Shown in pieces: positions 54,506 through 63,957 of a stretch of 64,000 nucleotides of DNA. The stretch is from Malikia sp. (lineage in GTDB: Bacteria; Pseudomonadota; Gammaproteobacteria; Burkholderiales; Burkholderiaceae_C). The stretch is taken from the NCBI RefSeq assembly GCF_028687635.1, contig NZ_JAQTZS010000007.1, forward strand, positions 1-64,000, given 5' to 3'. The position numbers were made by a program, and so were the translations under genes. The notes under the pieces are model-generated. The model made no database searches and was not told the origin of the DNA. It saw only the letters and a list, made by a program, of their open reading frames with translations. Numbering within the stretch: position 1 is the first letter of the stretch; every line of letters starts with the position of its first letter.

Positions 54506-55774
54506 ATGACAGTGAAACGTTTGGACGATTTCCGCTTGCGCCTGGGTGGCGACGAGCTGGTGCCGATCATGATCGGCGGCATGGGCGTGGACATTTCCTC
54601 CTCCGACCTGGCGCTCGAAGCCGCGCGTCTGGGTGGCGTGGGCCACATCTCGGACGCGATGATCAAGACGGTGACCGACCGTCGCTACAAGACCAAGTAC
54701 GTCAAGGCCAAGCAGGCGCAGTACAAGTACAACGTCGACAACGCCGACAAGTCGGACGTCAAGTTCGACCTCGGTCACCTGGCCGAGGCGACCAGGCTGC
54801 ATGTCGAGCACAGCATGACGCGCAAGCAGGGCAGTGGCCAGATCTTCATCAACTGCATGGAGAAGCTGACCATGAACGCGCCCCGGGAGACCCTCCGGGT
54901 CCGCCTGTCGGCCGCGCTCGACGCCGGCATCGACGGCATCACGCTGGCCGCCGGTCTGCACCTGGGCAGCTTCGCGCTGATCGAGGACCACCCGCGCTTT
55001 CGTCACGCCAAGCTCGGCATCATCGTCTCCTCGCTGCGCGCGCTGCAGCTCTTCCTCAAGAAGAACGCGCGCCTGAACCGCCTGCCCGACTACGTCGTGG
55101 TCGAGGGTCCGCTGGCCGGCGGCCACCTGGGCTTCGGCATGGACTGGGCCCAGTACGACCTCGCGACCATCACGGCCGAGATCGCCGCCTGGCTCAAGGC
55201 CGAGCAGCTCGACCTCCCACTGATTCCGGCTGGCGGCATCTTCACCGGCAGCGACGCGGTGCGCTTCATGGAGATGGGCGCGGCCGCCGTGCAGGTCGCG
55301 ACCCGCTTCACCGTGACGCGCGAATGCGGCCTGCCCGACGACGTCAAGCAGGAGTACTTCAAGGCCGACGAGGACGACATCGAGGTCAACCAGATCTCGC
55401 CCACCGGCTACCCGATGCGCATGATCAAGTCCAGCCCCGCCATTGGCGACGGCATCCGCCCGAACTGCGAGGCCTACGGCTACCTGCTCGACGCCAACGG
55501 CAAATGCGCCTACATCGACGCCTACAACCGCGTGGTGCTGGCGCATCCGGGCGAACGCAAGGTCCAGGTCTGGGACAAGACCTGCCTGTGCACCCACATG
55601 CGCAATTTCGAGGTCTGGACCTGCGGCCAGCTCACCGGCCGCCTCAAGGACACCACGCTGCGCCATGACGACGGCAGCTACCAGCTGCTGAGCGCCCAGC
55701 ATGTGTTCGAGGACTACCAGTTCAGCACCGACGACAAGATCGCGCTGCCGGAGTCCGAGTTCGACGTCGACTGA
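54506..55774 (+). CDS. Nitronate monooxygenase-type FMN enzyme
   Basis: This 422-aa TIM-barrel flavoenzyme belongs to the 2-nitropropane dioxygenase/nitronate monooxygenase group, which oxidises toxic nitronates. FMN-binding motifs are visible: IMIGGMGVDISSSDLALEAA, VVVEGPLAGGHLGFGMDW, and IPAGGIFTGSDAVRFMEMGA. It is longer than typical enzymes (about 320-370 aa), with a C-terminal Cys-containing extension (KTCLCTHMRNFEVWTCGQL). The true substrate is uncertain. It lies next to nitrate genes and ends at a bidirectional terminator. Confidence 0.85.
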   Translation: MTVKRLDDFRLRLGGDELVPIMIGGMGVDISSSDLALEAARLGGVGHISDAMIKTVTDRRYKTKYVKAKQAQYKYNVDNADKSDVKFDLGHLAEATRLHVEHSMTRKQGSGQIFINCMEKLTMNAPRETLRVRLSAALDAGIDGITLAAGLHLGSFALIEDHPRFRHAKLGIIVSSLRALQLFLKKNARLNRLPDYVVVEGPLAGGHLGFGMDWAQYDLATITAEIAAWLKAEQLDLPLIPAGGIFTGSDAVRFMEMGAAAVQVATRFTVTRECGLPDDVKQEYFKADEDDIEVNQISPTGYPMRMIKSSPAIGDGIRPNCEAYGYLLDANGKCAYIDAYNRVVLAHPGERKVQVWDKTCLCTHMRNFEVWTCGQLTGRLKDTTLRHDDGSYQLLSAQHVFEDYQFSTDDKIALPESEFDVD

Positions 55775-55789
55775 TCCCGCATCGGCCCG

Positions 55790-55826
55790 AAAAAAACCGC
55801 CCTGGCGCAAGCCGCGGCGGTTTTTT
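55790..55826. terminator. Bidirectional terminator
   Basis: AAAAAACCGCC pairs with GGCGGTTTTTT across a G/C-rich loop. The A run on one side and the T run on the other let it serve both the + strand nitronate monooxygenase gene and the convergent ModA-like gene. Confidence 0.85.
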
Positions 55827-55848
55827 CATGTCGGTGCCGAAGCCGGCG

Positions 55849-56541
55849 TCAGGCCGGGTCCATGCCGTTGCGACGCTTGGCTTCGGCCGTGGCCGGCGAG
55901 GCCAGGAAGGCGATCAGCGCGCGCGCGGCATCGGGCTGGGTCGAGGCCGACGCGATGCCGGCCGAGAAGGTGGTGGTGATCTGGACCTCGGGCGGCAGCG
56001 GGCCGAGCAGGGCTATGCCCTCGAGGTTCATCAGCTCGCTGAGCTGCTGGAAGCCGAGTTCGACCGCGCCCTGGGCCACCAGAGCGCCGACCGGCACGCC
56101 GGGCGGCGCGGTCACGATCTGCTCGGCGATCTGCTCGGCGATGCCCCAGTGCTCGAACAGCCTGGCCAGCTGCACGCCGCTCGGGCCGGTCGAGTAGCCC
56201 AGGGTGCGCGCGGCCAGCACCGCGGCCTTGAGCGCTTCTTCACTCGAAATGTCTGGCTGTCGAGCGCCAGCCTGCACGGCCACCGCCACCCCGGAGTGCA
56301 CCAGGTCGACCCGGCTGCCGGCGAGCACATGGCTTTCGGCGATCAGCTTGTCGACGGCGTTGGACGCCAGCGCCACGATGTCGAAGGCCTCGCCGGCCTG
56401 CACCCGCTTGGCCGCGTCGACGCCGCCGACCGAGATCAGTTCGACCTCCTGATCGGGGGAATGCTGCCGGTACTGGGCGATCAGGTCGCCGAGCAGCTGC
56501 CTGGTGGCCATGGAAGAGATGATGCGGATCGGGTTCGCCAT
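55849..56541 (-). CDS. ModA-like substrate-binding protein without signal peptide
   Basis: This 230-aa protein has the type II periplasmic-binding fold of molybdate-binding ModA relatives (PIRIISSMATRQLLGDLIAQ, VDAAKRVQAGEAFDIVALAS, GPSGVQLARLFEHWG, GVPVGALVAQGAVELGFQQL). Unlike true ModA it has no signal peptide or lipobox; the mature-like sequence begins within a few residues of the start. The start was set at 56541 because GGAG is eight bases upstream; 56559 lacks a site. No modB or modC permease genes are adjacent. It lies behind a nitrate transporter gene. A cytoplasmic sensing role is possible but unproven. Confidence 0.78.
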   Translation of the reverse strand: MANPIRIISSMATRQLLGDLIAQYRQHSPDQEVELISVGGVDAAKRVQAGEAFDIVALASNAVDKLIAESHVLAGSRVDLVHSGVAVAVQAGARQPDISSEEALKAAVLAARTLGYSTGPSGVQLARLFEHWGIAEQIAEQIVTAPPGVPVGALVAQGAVELGFQQLSELMNLEGIALLGPLPPEVQITTTFSAGIASASTQPDAARALIAFLASPATAEAKRRNGMDPA

Positions 56542-56616
56542 GCGGGCAGCTCCATTCATGTGGGATTTCTGATGTTGGCAGCAATGCTAGCGGATATCGG
56601 CGGCCCGATCGCTGTC

Positions 56617-57888
56617 TCAGCGACCCGTGGCCGATTGAACCGTGCCCAGTGGGTGGCTGGCCGGCGGTTGCGCCGCCGCGACAGGGCGCGCGCGCCCGCC
56701 CTTCTCGGCCCAGGTCCGGGTCCAGCGGACCTGCATCAGGCGCAGCATGAACAGCATGCCGATCGACAGGGCCGCAAAGGCGGCGAAGCCCCAGAAGTAG
56801 CTGCCCAGATACTGTTTGGACAGGCCCATGGCGTTGGGAATGAAGCCACCGCCCAGGGCGCCGATCTCGCCGATCATCGAGCCGGCGACGGCCGTGCTCA
56901 GCGGCCAGCGCAGCGGCACGAGCTGGAACAGCGCGCCGTTGCCCGCGCCCAGCGCCGCGAAGCAGAGCATGAACAGCAGCGTGGTCGTGGTCAGCGAGCT
57001 GCCGGCCAGGCCGCACAGCAGCAGGCTGATCGCGGTCAGCACCAGCACGCCGCTCAGGCTGTTGATGCCGCCGACGCGGTCCGAGATGTAGCCGCCGACC
57101 ACGCGCACGGCGGAGCCCATCAGGGTGGCCAGCATGGTCAGCTGGCCGGCCTCGATCTTGGTGACGCCGAACTGGTCGTGGAAATAGGTCGGCAGGAAGC
57201 TGGCCAGACCGATGAAGCCGCCGAAGGTCACGACATAGATCAGGCTGAAGGCCCAGCCGTCCTTCTCGAACAGGCAGGAGATATGCTCGCGCAGGGTCTG
57301 GTGCTCGCTGTCGGGCGGCTCCTTGGCGAAGATCACCATCACCGCGAAGGGCAGCAGCATGCACAGGCCGGCCAGGCCGTAGACGGTCTGCCAGCCGTAG
57401 GCCTGCGCCAGCGGCGGAGCGAACAGCACGGCCAGCACCGTGCCCGAGTTGCCGGCGCCGGCGATGCCCATGGCCAGGCCCTTGTGCTGCGGCGGAAACC
57501 AGCCGCTGCCCAGGCTCAGCGCGACGCCGAAGCTCGCGCCGGCGATGCCCAGCAGCACCCCCATCGCCAGCACATGGTCGTAGCTGCTGATGAAGAAATA
57601 GCCAAACACCAGTGCCAGCATGATCAGGCTCATCTCGACCAGCGCGGCGTTCTTGCGTCCGATGTACTGCGCCAGGATGCCGAGCGGGAAGCGCATGAAG
57701 GCGCCGGCCAGGATCGGCACCGAGATCATGAAGCCCTTCTGCGCTGCGCTCAGTTGATAGGCCTCCGAGATGAAGGGCGCCATCGCGCCGTTGAGCACCC
57801 AGACCGCGAAGCAGAAGTCGAAGTAGAGGAAAGACGCGAACAGCGTTGGTGCATGCCCGGACTTGAGGAAGGTTCTGAATCCCGCCAT
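56617..57888 (-). CDS. narK: NarK-type nitrate/nitrite transporter (MFS)
   Basis: This 423-aa inner-membrane transporter of the NarK/NasA branch of the major facilitator superfamily has about 12 membrane segments. Recognisable features are FAVWVLNGAMAPFISEAY at the N-terminus, and the glycine-rich nitrate signatures GIAGASFGVALSLGSGWFP with its counterpart AALGAGNGALFQLVPLRWP. It should import nitrate for NasA. The C-terminal tail is short and Ala/Pro-rich. It precedes the ModA-like gene by about 75 bases on the same strand. Confidence 0.9.
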   Translation of the reverse strand: MAGFRTFLKSGHAPTLFASFLYFDFCFAVWVLNGAMAPFISEAYQLSAAQKGFMISVPILAGAFMRFPLGILAQYIGRKNAALVEMSLIMLALVFGYFFISSYDHVLAMGVLLGIAGASFGVALSLGSGWFPPQHKGLAMGIAGAGNSGTVLAVLFAPPLAQAYGWQTVYGLAGLCMLLPFAVMVIFAKEPPDSEHQTLREHISCLFEKDGWAFSLIYVVTFGGFIGLASFLPTYFHDQFGVTKIEAGQLTMLATLMGSAVRVVGGYISDRVGGINSLSGVLVLTAISLLLCGLAGSSLTTTTLLFMLCFAALGAGNGALFQLVPLRWPLSTAVAGSMIGEIGALGGGFIPNAMGLSKQYLGSYFWGFAAFAALSIGMLFMLRLMQVRWTRTWAEKGGRARPVAAAQPPASHPLGTVQSATGR

Positions 57889-57965
57889 GGTGCAAATTCC
57901 AGTGAAAGTTGAACTTGCAGTCCATCAAGCGAGATTCGTGCCAGCGCCAGGCACGCGCGACGGAT

Positions 57966-59384
57966 TCAGCCGCCGCCCAGCACCTTGTAGAGCGTGACCT
58001 GGTTCTGCCAGTAGGCCAGTCGGGTCTGCGTCAGCGCCTGCTGGCTGGCGTAGAGCGAGCGCTGCGCGTCGAGCCAGTCGAGCTGGCTGGCGGCGCCATG
58101 GCGCAAGCGCAGCTCGGTCAGATCGAGTCGGCGCGCATCGGCCGTGGTCTGCGCCTGCTGGGCCTGCAGCTGGCGCGCCAGCGTCTCGCGTCCGGCCAGG
58201 GCGTCGGCCACTTCGCGGAACGCGGACTGGATCGCCTTCTCGTACTGGGCCAGGGCGGCCTCGCGCCCGGCCCGCGCCGCATCGAGCCCGGCCTGGTTGC
58301 GCCCGGCGTCGAAGATCGGCAGCAGCAGCTGCGGCGCCAGCGTGAAGCCCCAGCTGCCGTCCTTGAACAGGCCCGACAGCTCGCCGCTGGCCGAGCCGAT
58401 GCCGGTCGTCAGCGAGATGCGCGGGAAGAAAGCCGCGCGCGCCGCGCCGATGTTGGCATTGGCCGCGATCAGCTGCTGCTCGGCCTGCACGATGTCGGGG
58501 CGGCGCGTCAGCCGCTGCGACGGCAGGCCGGCGGCCAGCTGGGGCAGTTGCAGCGCGGTCAGCCGCTGGGCCGCCAGCTCGGCGCGCAGGGCGGGGTCCA
58601 GCGGCTGGCCCAGCAGCAGCGCCAGCGCGTTCTCGTCCTGCGCGCGCTGGCGCTCGAACTGCGCCAGCGTGACGCGTGCGTTCTCGATCAGCGATTCGGC
58701 CTGGCGCAGCTCCAGCTCCGAGGTCGCGCCATGCTCCAGGCGCAGCCGGATCAGCCCGAGCGAGGCCTCGCGCGCGCTCAGCGTCTGCCGCGCCAGCTCC
58801 AGCTGGGCCTGGTCGGCCAGCAGCGCCAGCCAGCCCTGCGCCACGCCGGCGACCAGGCCGATGCGCACGCTCTGGCGGCCGGCCTCGCTGGCCAGGTACT
58901 GGGCCAGCGCCTGTTCCTTCAGGCTGCTCACGCGGCCGAAGAAGTCGAGTTCGTAGGCGGTGACCAGCAGGCCGCCGCTGTAGCTGCTCGTGATGTCGCC
59001 CGAGCTGTTGGGTGTGCGCGAGCCGTTGACGGCCAGGCCGACGCCGGGCCATTGCTCGGCGCGCCGCAGGCCGAGCTGGGCGCGGGCCTGCTCCAGGTTG
59101 AGCGCGGCCACGCGCAGGTCGCGGTTGTGCGCCAGCGCGGTCTCGATCAGCTGGCGCAGCGCCGGGTCGCTGAAAAAGCCCTGCCAGTCCGGCAGCTCGT
59201 CGGCCGCCACGCTGGCGCTGTCAGGCTGATGGGAGGCGCCAGGCTGGGCGGTCGCCCCGGCGCTGGCCGGCCAGTGCGCCGGCACCGGCGCGGTGGGCCG
59301 CTCGTAGGCCGGCATCAGGCTGCAGCCGCCCAGCAGCAGGGCCGCCGCCAGCGGGCCGAGTGAGGTCAATGGGATCTTATTCAT
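57966..59384 (-). CDS. oprM: Outer-membrane efflux channel (OprM/NodT family)
   Basis: This 472-aa TolC-like lipoprotein is the outer-membrane exit duct of an RND pump. The lipobox LLLGGCSLMPAYERP puts the acylated Cys near residue 21. Two coiled repeat halves follow: ALAHNRDLRVAALNLEQAR with SYSGGLLVTAYELDFFGR, and RRPDIVQAEQQLIAANANIG in the second repeat. The start at 59384 lies 8 bp inside the pump gene end, so it is coupled. It is the third gene of the adaptor-pump-channel operon. Confidence 0.93.
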   Translation of the reverse strand: MNKIPLTSLGPLAAALLLGGCSLMPAYERPTAPVPAHWPASAGATAQPGASHQPDSASVAADELPDWQGFFSDPALRQLIETALAHNRDLRVAALNLEQARAQLGLRRAEQWPGVGLAVNGSRTPNSSGDITSSYSGGLLVTAYELDFFGRVSSLKEQALAQYLASEAGRQSVRIGLVAGVAQGWLALLADQAQLELARQTLSAREASLGLIRLRLEHGATSELELRQAESLIENARVTLAQFERQRAQDENALALLLGQPLDPALRAELAAQRLTALQLPQLAAGLPSQRLTRRPDIVQAEQQLIAANANIGAARAAFFPRISLTTGIGSASGELSGLFKDGSWGFTLAPQLLLPIFDAGRNQAGLDAARAGREAALAQYEKAIQSAFREVADALAGRETLARQLQAQQAQTTADARRLDLTELRLRHGAASQLDWLDAQRSLYASQQALTQTRLAYWQNQVTLYKVLGGG

Positions 59385-62300
59385 GGCTGTGGATTCCGGC
59401 TTGCTGGCCATGGGCCATGTCGAACTGGTGCTGGCGCTCGCTGCCCTTGAACAGGCTGCGCACCACCACGAAGAACACCGGCACGAACACCACGGCCAGC
59501 AGCGTGCCCGTGATCATGCCGCCGATCACGCCGGTGCCGATCGCGCGCTGGCTGGCCGAGCCCGCGCCGCTCGACAGCGCCAGCGGCAGCACGCCCAGCA
59601 TGAAGGCCAGCGAGGTCATGATGATGGGGCGGAAGCGCAGGTGCGCCGCTTCCAGCGCCGCCTCGATCACGGTCCTGCCCTGGGCCTGCAGGTCCTTGGC
59701 GAACTCGATGATCAGGATCGCGTTCTTGGCCGACAGGCCGATGATCGTGATCAGGCCGACCTGGAAGTAGACGTCGTTGGCATAGCCGCGCAGCAGCGTC
59801 GCCAGCAGCACGCCGAGCACGCCCAGCGGCACCACCAGGATCACGGCCAGCGGGATCGACCAGCTTTCATACAACGCGGCCAGGCACAGGAACACCGCCA
59901 GGATGGCGAAGCCGTAGACGATGATGGCCTGCGCGCCGGCGAGCTTTTCCTCGCGTGACTGGCCGGTCCACTCGAAGCCCAGGCCGGGCGGCAGCTGGGC
60001 CGCGAGCCGTTCCATCTCGGCCATCGCGGCGCCGGTGCTGTAGCCCGGCGCGGCGCTGCCGCTGATGCGCATGGCCGGATAGCCGTTGTAGCGCACGGTC
60101 TGCATCGCCCCCGTGATCCAGCGCGTGCTGGCGAAGGCCGACAGCGGCACGGTCTGGCCGCTGCTGTTGATCACATGCAGCTTGAGCAGGTCGTCGGGCT
60201 GCATGCGTGCCGGTGCATCGGCCTGCACCACCACGCGCTGCAGGCGGCCGGCGTTCGGGAAGTCGTTGATGTAGCTCGAACCCAGCGTGGTCGAGATCAC
60301 CGCGTTGATCGCATCGAAGCCCACGCCGAGTGCCTGCGCCTTGTCGCGGTCGATGTCGAGCTGCAGCTGCGGCGCGTCCTCCAGCCCGTCCGGGCGCACC
60401 TGCGCCAGCACCTTGCTCTGGCTGGCCATGCCCAGCAGCTGGTTGCGCGCGCCCAGCAGCACCTCGCGGCCCAGGCCGGCGCGGTCCTGCAGCCGGAACG
60501 AGAAGCCCGAGGCCGAGCCCAGCTCGGGGATTGGCGGCGGGCTCAGCGGGAAGATGAAGGCGTCGCGGATGCCCGAGAGCGCGCCGAAGGCACGACCGGC
60601 CAGGTCCTGCGCCGAACTGCCCGGCGCATGGCGCTCGGACCAGTCCTTGAGCGTGACGAAGGCGAGCGCGGCGTTCTGGCCCTGGCCCGAGAAGGAAAAG
60701 CCCAGCACGCCGACCATGCTCTGGACCTCGGGTTGCTTGAGCATGAAGCCCTCGACCTGCTCCATCACGGCGCTGGTGCGCTCGCGCGTGGCGCCCGGCG
60801 GCAGCTGCACGTTGACCAGCAGCGTGCCCTGGTCCTCGTTGGGCAGGAAGGAGGTCGGCAGTCGCAGATAGACCACCGCCGCCACGCCGACGATGACGCC
60901 GTACAGCAGCAGCGAGCGACCAGCGCGCGGCAGCAGCCGGCCGACCCAGCCCTCGTAGCGCTTGGCGCCGCTGGCAAAGCCGCGGTTGAACCAGCCGAAG
61001 AAGCCGGTCTTGGCATGCTGGTGGCCGGCCTCGACCGGCTTCAGCAGGGTGGCGCACAGCGCCGGCGTCAGCGACAGCGCGAAGAAGGCCGAGAACGCGA
61101 TCGACACCCCCATCACGGTGGCGAACTGGCGGTAGATGTTGCCGACCGAGCCGCTGAAGAAGGCCAGCGGCACGAACACCGAGATCAGCACCACCGTGAT
61201 GCCGACGATGGCGCCCGAGATCTGGCCCATGGCCTTGTGCGTGGCCGCCTGCGGCGACAGGCCTTCCTCGCTCATGATGCGCTCGACGTTCTCGACCACC
61301 ACGATCGCGTCATCGACCACGATGCCGATCACCAGCACCATGCCGAACATGGTCAGCACGTTGATCGAGAAGCCCAGCGCCAGCAGCGCGGCGAAGGTGC
61401 CCAGCAGCGCCACCGGCACCACGATGGTCGGGATCAGCGTGTAGCGCCAGTTCTGCAGGAACAGGAACATCACCAGGAACACCAGCGCCACCGCTTCCAG
61501 CAGGGTCTTGGCCACCTGCTCGATCGAGATCTTGATGAAGCGCGAGCTGTCGTAGGGGATCTTCCACTGCATGCCGGCCGGGAAGAACTTCTCGAGCTCG
61601 TGCATCTTGGCGCGCACGGCCTCGGCCGTGGCCAGCGCGTTGCCGCTCGGCGAGAGCTGGACGCCGATGCCGGTCGAGGGCTTGCCGTTCAGCCGCGCCG
61701 AGGTCGCGTAGGCCTGGCCGCCGAGCTCGATGCGCGCGACATCCTTCAGCCGCACCGCCGAGCCGTCGGGGTTGGCGCGCAGCAGGATGCGGCCGAACTG
61801 CTCGACGCTGGTGAGCTGGCCGTTGACCACCACGGTCGCGGCGATGCCTTGGCCCGCGACGTTGGGCAGGCTGCCGATCTCGCCGGCCGAGACCTGGGCG
61901 TTCTGCGCCCGGATCGCGGCGTTGACATCGGCCGCGCTGAGCTTGTAGCTCAGCAGCTTGGCCGGGTCGATCCAGATCCGCATCGCGCGTTCGGTGCCGA
62001 ACAGCTGGGCCTGGCCGACGCCGGGCAGGCGCTGCAGTTCCGGCACCACGTTGCGCGAGGCGTAGTCGCCCAGCGCGACCGGGTCCCAGGCCGGGTCGTC
62101 CGAGGACAGGATGGCGAACAGCAGGAAGTTGCTGCGCGACTTGTCGACCCGCACGCCCTGCTGCGTGACCGCCGCCGGCAGGCGCGGCGTGGCGCGCGAC
62201 AGGCGGTTTTGCACATCCACCTGCGCCAGCTCCGGGTTGGTGCCGGGCTGGAAGCTCAGGGTCAGGTTGCCCGAGCCGTCGGCCTGCGCCACCGACTCCA

Positions 62301-62532
62301 TGTAGATCAGGCCGGGCGAGCCGTTCATCTCGCGCTCGATCACCGACAGCACGCTGTCTTCCAGCGTCTGGGCCGAGGCGCCGGGGTAGGCGGTCGAGAC
62401 CACGATCGATGGCGGCGCCACCGGCGGGTACTGGGCGATCGGCAGCTGGGTGATGGCCACCGAGCCCAGCACCATCACGAACAGCGCGATCACCCAGGCA
62501 AAGATGGGCCGCTCGATAAAGAATTTCGCCAT
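59377..62532 (-). CDS. acrB: RND multidrug efflux pump (AcrB/MexB family)
   Basis: This 1051-aa proton-driven inner-membrane pump belongs to the HAE1 family. It has the usual start FFIERPIFAWVIALFVMVLG, the proton-relay Asp pair in GIVVDDAIVVVENVER, the porter domain motif STAYPGASAQTLEDSV, and LTPALCATLL between transmembrane helices. The length and the 12-helix pattern match AcrB/MexB. It lies 12 bases behind the adaptor gene. Drug range cannot be read from sequence. Confidence 0.96.
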   Translation of the reverse strand: MAKFFIERPIFAWVIALFVMVLGSVAITQLPIAQYPPVAPPSIVVSTAYPGASAQTLEDSVLSVIEREMNGSPGLIYMESVAQADGSGNLTLSFQPGTNPELAQVDVQNRLSRATPRLPAAVTQQGVRVDKSRSNFLLFAILSSDDPAWDPVALGDYASRNVVPELQRLPGVGQAQLFGTERAMRIWIDPAKLLSYKLSAADVNAAIRAQNAQVSAGEIGSLPNVAGQGIAATVVVNGQLTSVEQFGRILLRANPDGSAVRLKDVARIELGGQAYATSARLNGKPSTGIGVQLSPSGNALATAEAVRAKMHELEKFFPAGMQWKIPYDSSRFIKISIEQVAKTLLEAVALVFLVMFLFLQNWRYTLIPTIVVPVALLGTFAALLALGFSINVLTMFGMVLVIGIVVDDAIVVVENVERIMSEEGLSPQAATHKAMGQISGAIVGITVVLISVFVPLAFFSGSVGNIYRQFATVMGVSIAFSAFFALSLTPALCATLLKPVEAGHQHAKTGFFGWFNRGFASGAKRYEGWVGRLLPRAGRSLLLYGVIVGVAAVVYLRLPTSFLPNEDQGTLLVNVQLPPGATRERTSAVMEQVEGFMLKQPEVQSMVGVLGFSFSGQGQNAALAFVTLKDWSERHAPGSSAQDLAGRAFGALSGIRDAFIFPLSPPPIPELGSASGFSFRLQDRAGLGREVLLGARNQLLGMASQSKVLAQVRPDGLEDAPQLQLDIDRDKAQALGVGFDAINAVISTTLGSSYINDFPNAGRLQRVVVQADAPARMQPDDLLKLHVINSSGQTVPLSAFASTRWITGAMQTVRYNGYPAMRISGSAAPGYSTGAAMAEMERLAAQLPPGLGFEWTGQSREEKLAGAQAIIVYGFAILAVFLCLAALYESWSIPLAVILVVPLGVLGVLLATLLRGYANDVYFQVGLITIIGLSAKNAILIIEFAKDLQAQGRTVIEAALEAAHLRFRPIIMTSLAFMLGVLPLALSSGAGSASQRAIGTGVIGGMITGTLLAVVFVPVFFVVVRSLFKGSERQHQFDMAHGQQAGIHSHE

Positions 62533-62544
62533 GTCAGTGCTTCC

Positions 62545-63825
62545 TTAGCGTGCCGCGCCAGCGCCGGCCTTGGCCGGGGCTGCAGCCTCTGGCGCTGCTG
62601 GTGCAGCGGCCTTGCCATCCTGTTTGGCCGGGCTGCCTGCCGGCTGGCCGGCGGATGCCTGCCACGGCACGGGCTTGACCACCTTGGCGCCGCGCAGCTT
62701 CTGGAAGCCGTCGACCATGACCTGCTCGCCGGCCTTGAGCCCGTCGAGGACGATCCACTGCCCGCCCTGCTGGGCGCCGATCTTGACCGGACGCGGGCCG
62801 AAGCTGCCGTCACCGGCCACGACCATCACGCTGTCGCCCTGGGCCGAGCGCGTCACCGCCTGCTGCGGCAGCGCCATCGCGTTGCCGGCCTTGGCCTGTT
62901 CCAGTCGCACCCGTACATAGAGGCCCGGCAGCAGCAGGCCACCCGGGTTCGGCACCTCGGCGCGCAGCGTGACCTGGCCGCTGCCGGCGTCCACCGTCAG
63001 GTCGGAAAACAGCAGCTTGCCAGCGCGGCTGTGCTCGCTGCCGTCGGGCAGCAGCAGGCGCACGCTGGCACCGTCCTGTCCGGCGCGCTTGAGCTGGCCG
63101 CTCTCCAACGCGCGCCGCAGCTGCATCGCCTCGTCGGCCGACTGGGTGAAGTTGACGTAGATCGGATCGATCTGCTGCACCACCGCCAGCGGCGTGGCCT
63201 CGCCCTGGCCGACCAGCGCGCCCTCGGTCACCAGCGCGCGACCGATGCGGCCCGCGATCGGTGCCGTCACCTTGGTGTAGCCGAGGTTGATGCGCGCGGT
63301 CTGCACCGCCGCCCTGGCCACGGCCACATCGGCCTGGGCCTGCTTCTGGGCCGCTTGCGCGCTGACGAATTCCTGCTGGCTGATGGCCTTGGCCTCGGCC
63401 AGCGGCTGGTAGCGCTCGGCCAGCGCGCTGGCCTGGATCAAGTTGGCCTCGGCCTTGGCCAGGCTGGCTTGCGCGCTGTCGTGGCTGGCCTGGTAGGGGC
63501 TGGCGTCGATCGCGAACAGCGTCTGGCCGGCCTTGACCTCGCTGCCTTCACTGAACAGCCGCTGCTGCAGGATGCCGGCGGCGCGCGCCCGCACCTGGGC
63601 CACCCGCGAGGCTTCGAGCCGGCCCGGCAGCTCGGTGACCAGGCCGACCTCGCCCGGTGTCACGGTCAGCACGCCGACTTCGGGCGGCGGCATGCCGGCG
63701 CCGGGGGCGGTCGGCGCGCTGGTCTTGTCACCACAGGCCGCCAGCAGGGCGGCCAGGCCCAGGGCACTGAGGGTGGTGCGCCAGTGCGCGGGGAGACGGG
63801 AGGATGCAGCTTGGATCACAGGCAT
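62545..63825 (-). CDS. acrA: RND periplasmic adaptor lipoprotein (AcrA/MexA family)
   Basis: This 426-aa membrane-fusion protein has a lipoprotein signal (ALGLAALLAACGDKT). The barrel-sandwich (VRARAAGILQQRLFSEGSEV), coiled-coil hairpin (ASLAKAEANLIQASALAERY), and lipoyl return half (INLGYTKVTAPIAGRIGRAL) are all present. The last 35 residues are an Ala/Pro/Lys-rich low-complexity tail, longer than in AcrA. It is the first gene of the efflux operon. The AcrR-like palindrome lies 64 bases upstream, so a TetR-type repressor probably controls it. Confidence 0.94.
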   Translation of the reverse strand: MPVIQAASSRLPAHWRTTLSALGLAALLAACGDKTSAPTAPGAGMPPPEVGVLTVTPGEVGLVTELPGRLEASRVAQVRARAAGILQQRLFSEGSEVKAGQTLFAIDASPYQASHDSAQASLAKAEANLIQASALAERYQPLAEAKAISQQEFVSAQAAQKQAQADVAVARAAVQTARINLGYTKVTAPIAGRIGRALVTEGALVGQGEATPLAVVQQIDPIYVNFTQSADEAMQLRRALESGQLKRAGQDGASVRLLLPDGSEHSRAGKLLFSDLTVDAGSGQVTLRAEVPNPGGLLLPGLYVRVRLEQAKAGNAMALPQQAVTRSAQGDSVMVVAGDGSFGPRPVKIGAQQGGQWIVLDGLKAGEQVMVDGFQKLRGAKVVKPVPWQASAGQPAGSPAKQDGKAAAPAAPEAAAPAKAGAGAAR

Positions 63826-63888
63826 GTCGAGGTCCGGTGGGAGCGTGATGGGGCGTGCCAGCCATGCGGCCAGGGCAATGCGGGCCAG

Positions 63889-63912
63889 TATACATACAAT
63901 CGTGAATGTATA
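63889..63912. promoter_or_regulatory. AcrR-like operator in efflux/regulator intergenic region
   Basis: The arms TATACAT (63889-63895) and ATGTATA (63906-63912) form a perfect 7-bp inverted repeat spaced by 10 bases. Shifted by two bases, the sequence TACATACA..GTGAATGTAT matches most positions of the 24-bp E. coli AcrR operator as I recall it. A -10-like TATACT for the pump operon (63887-63892, minus) and a TATAAG for the regulator (63909-63914, plus) overlap the palindrome, so a bound repressor could block both. Confidence 0.75.
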
Positions 63913-63957
63913 AGGGCAGGTGGCTGCTCCTGGAACCCGTTGGAAATGGACCCCGTC

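Noticed and set aside
57940..57960. GTGCC/GGCAC inverted repeat behind the outer-membrane channel gene
   Set aside because: The stem is only 5 bp and no T run follows, so a terminator cannot be claimed.
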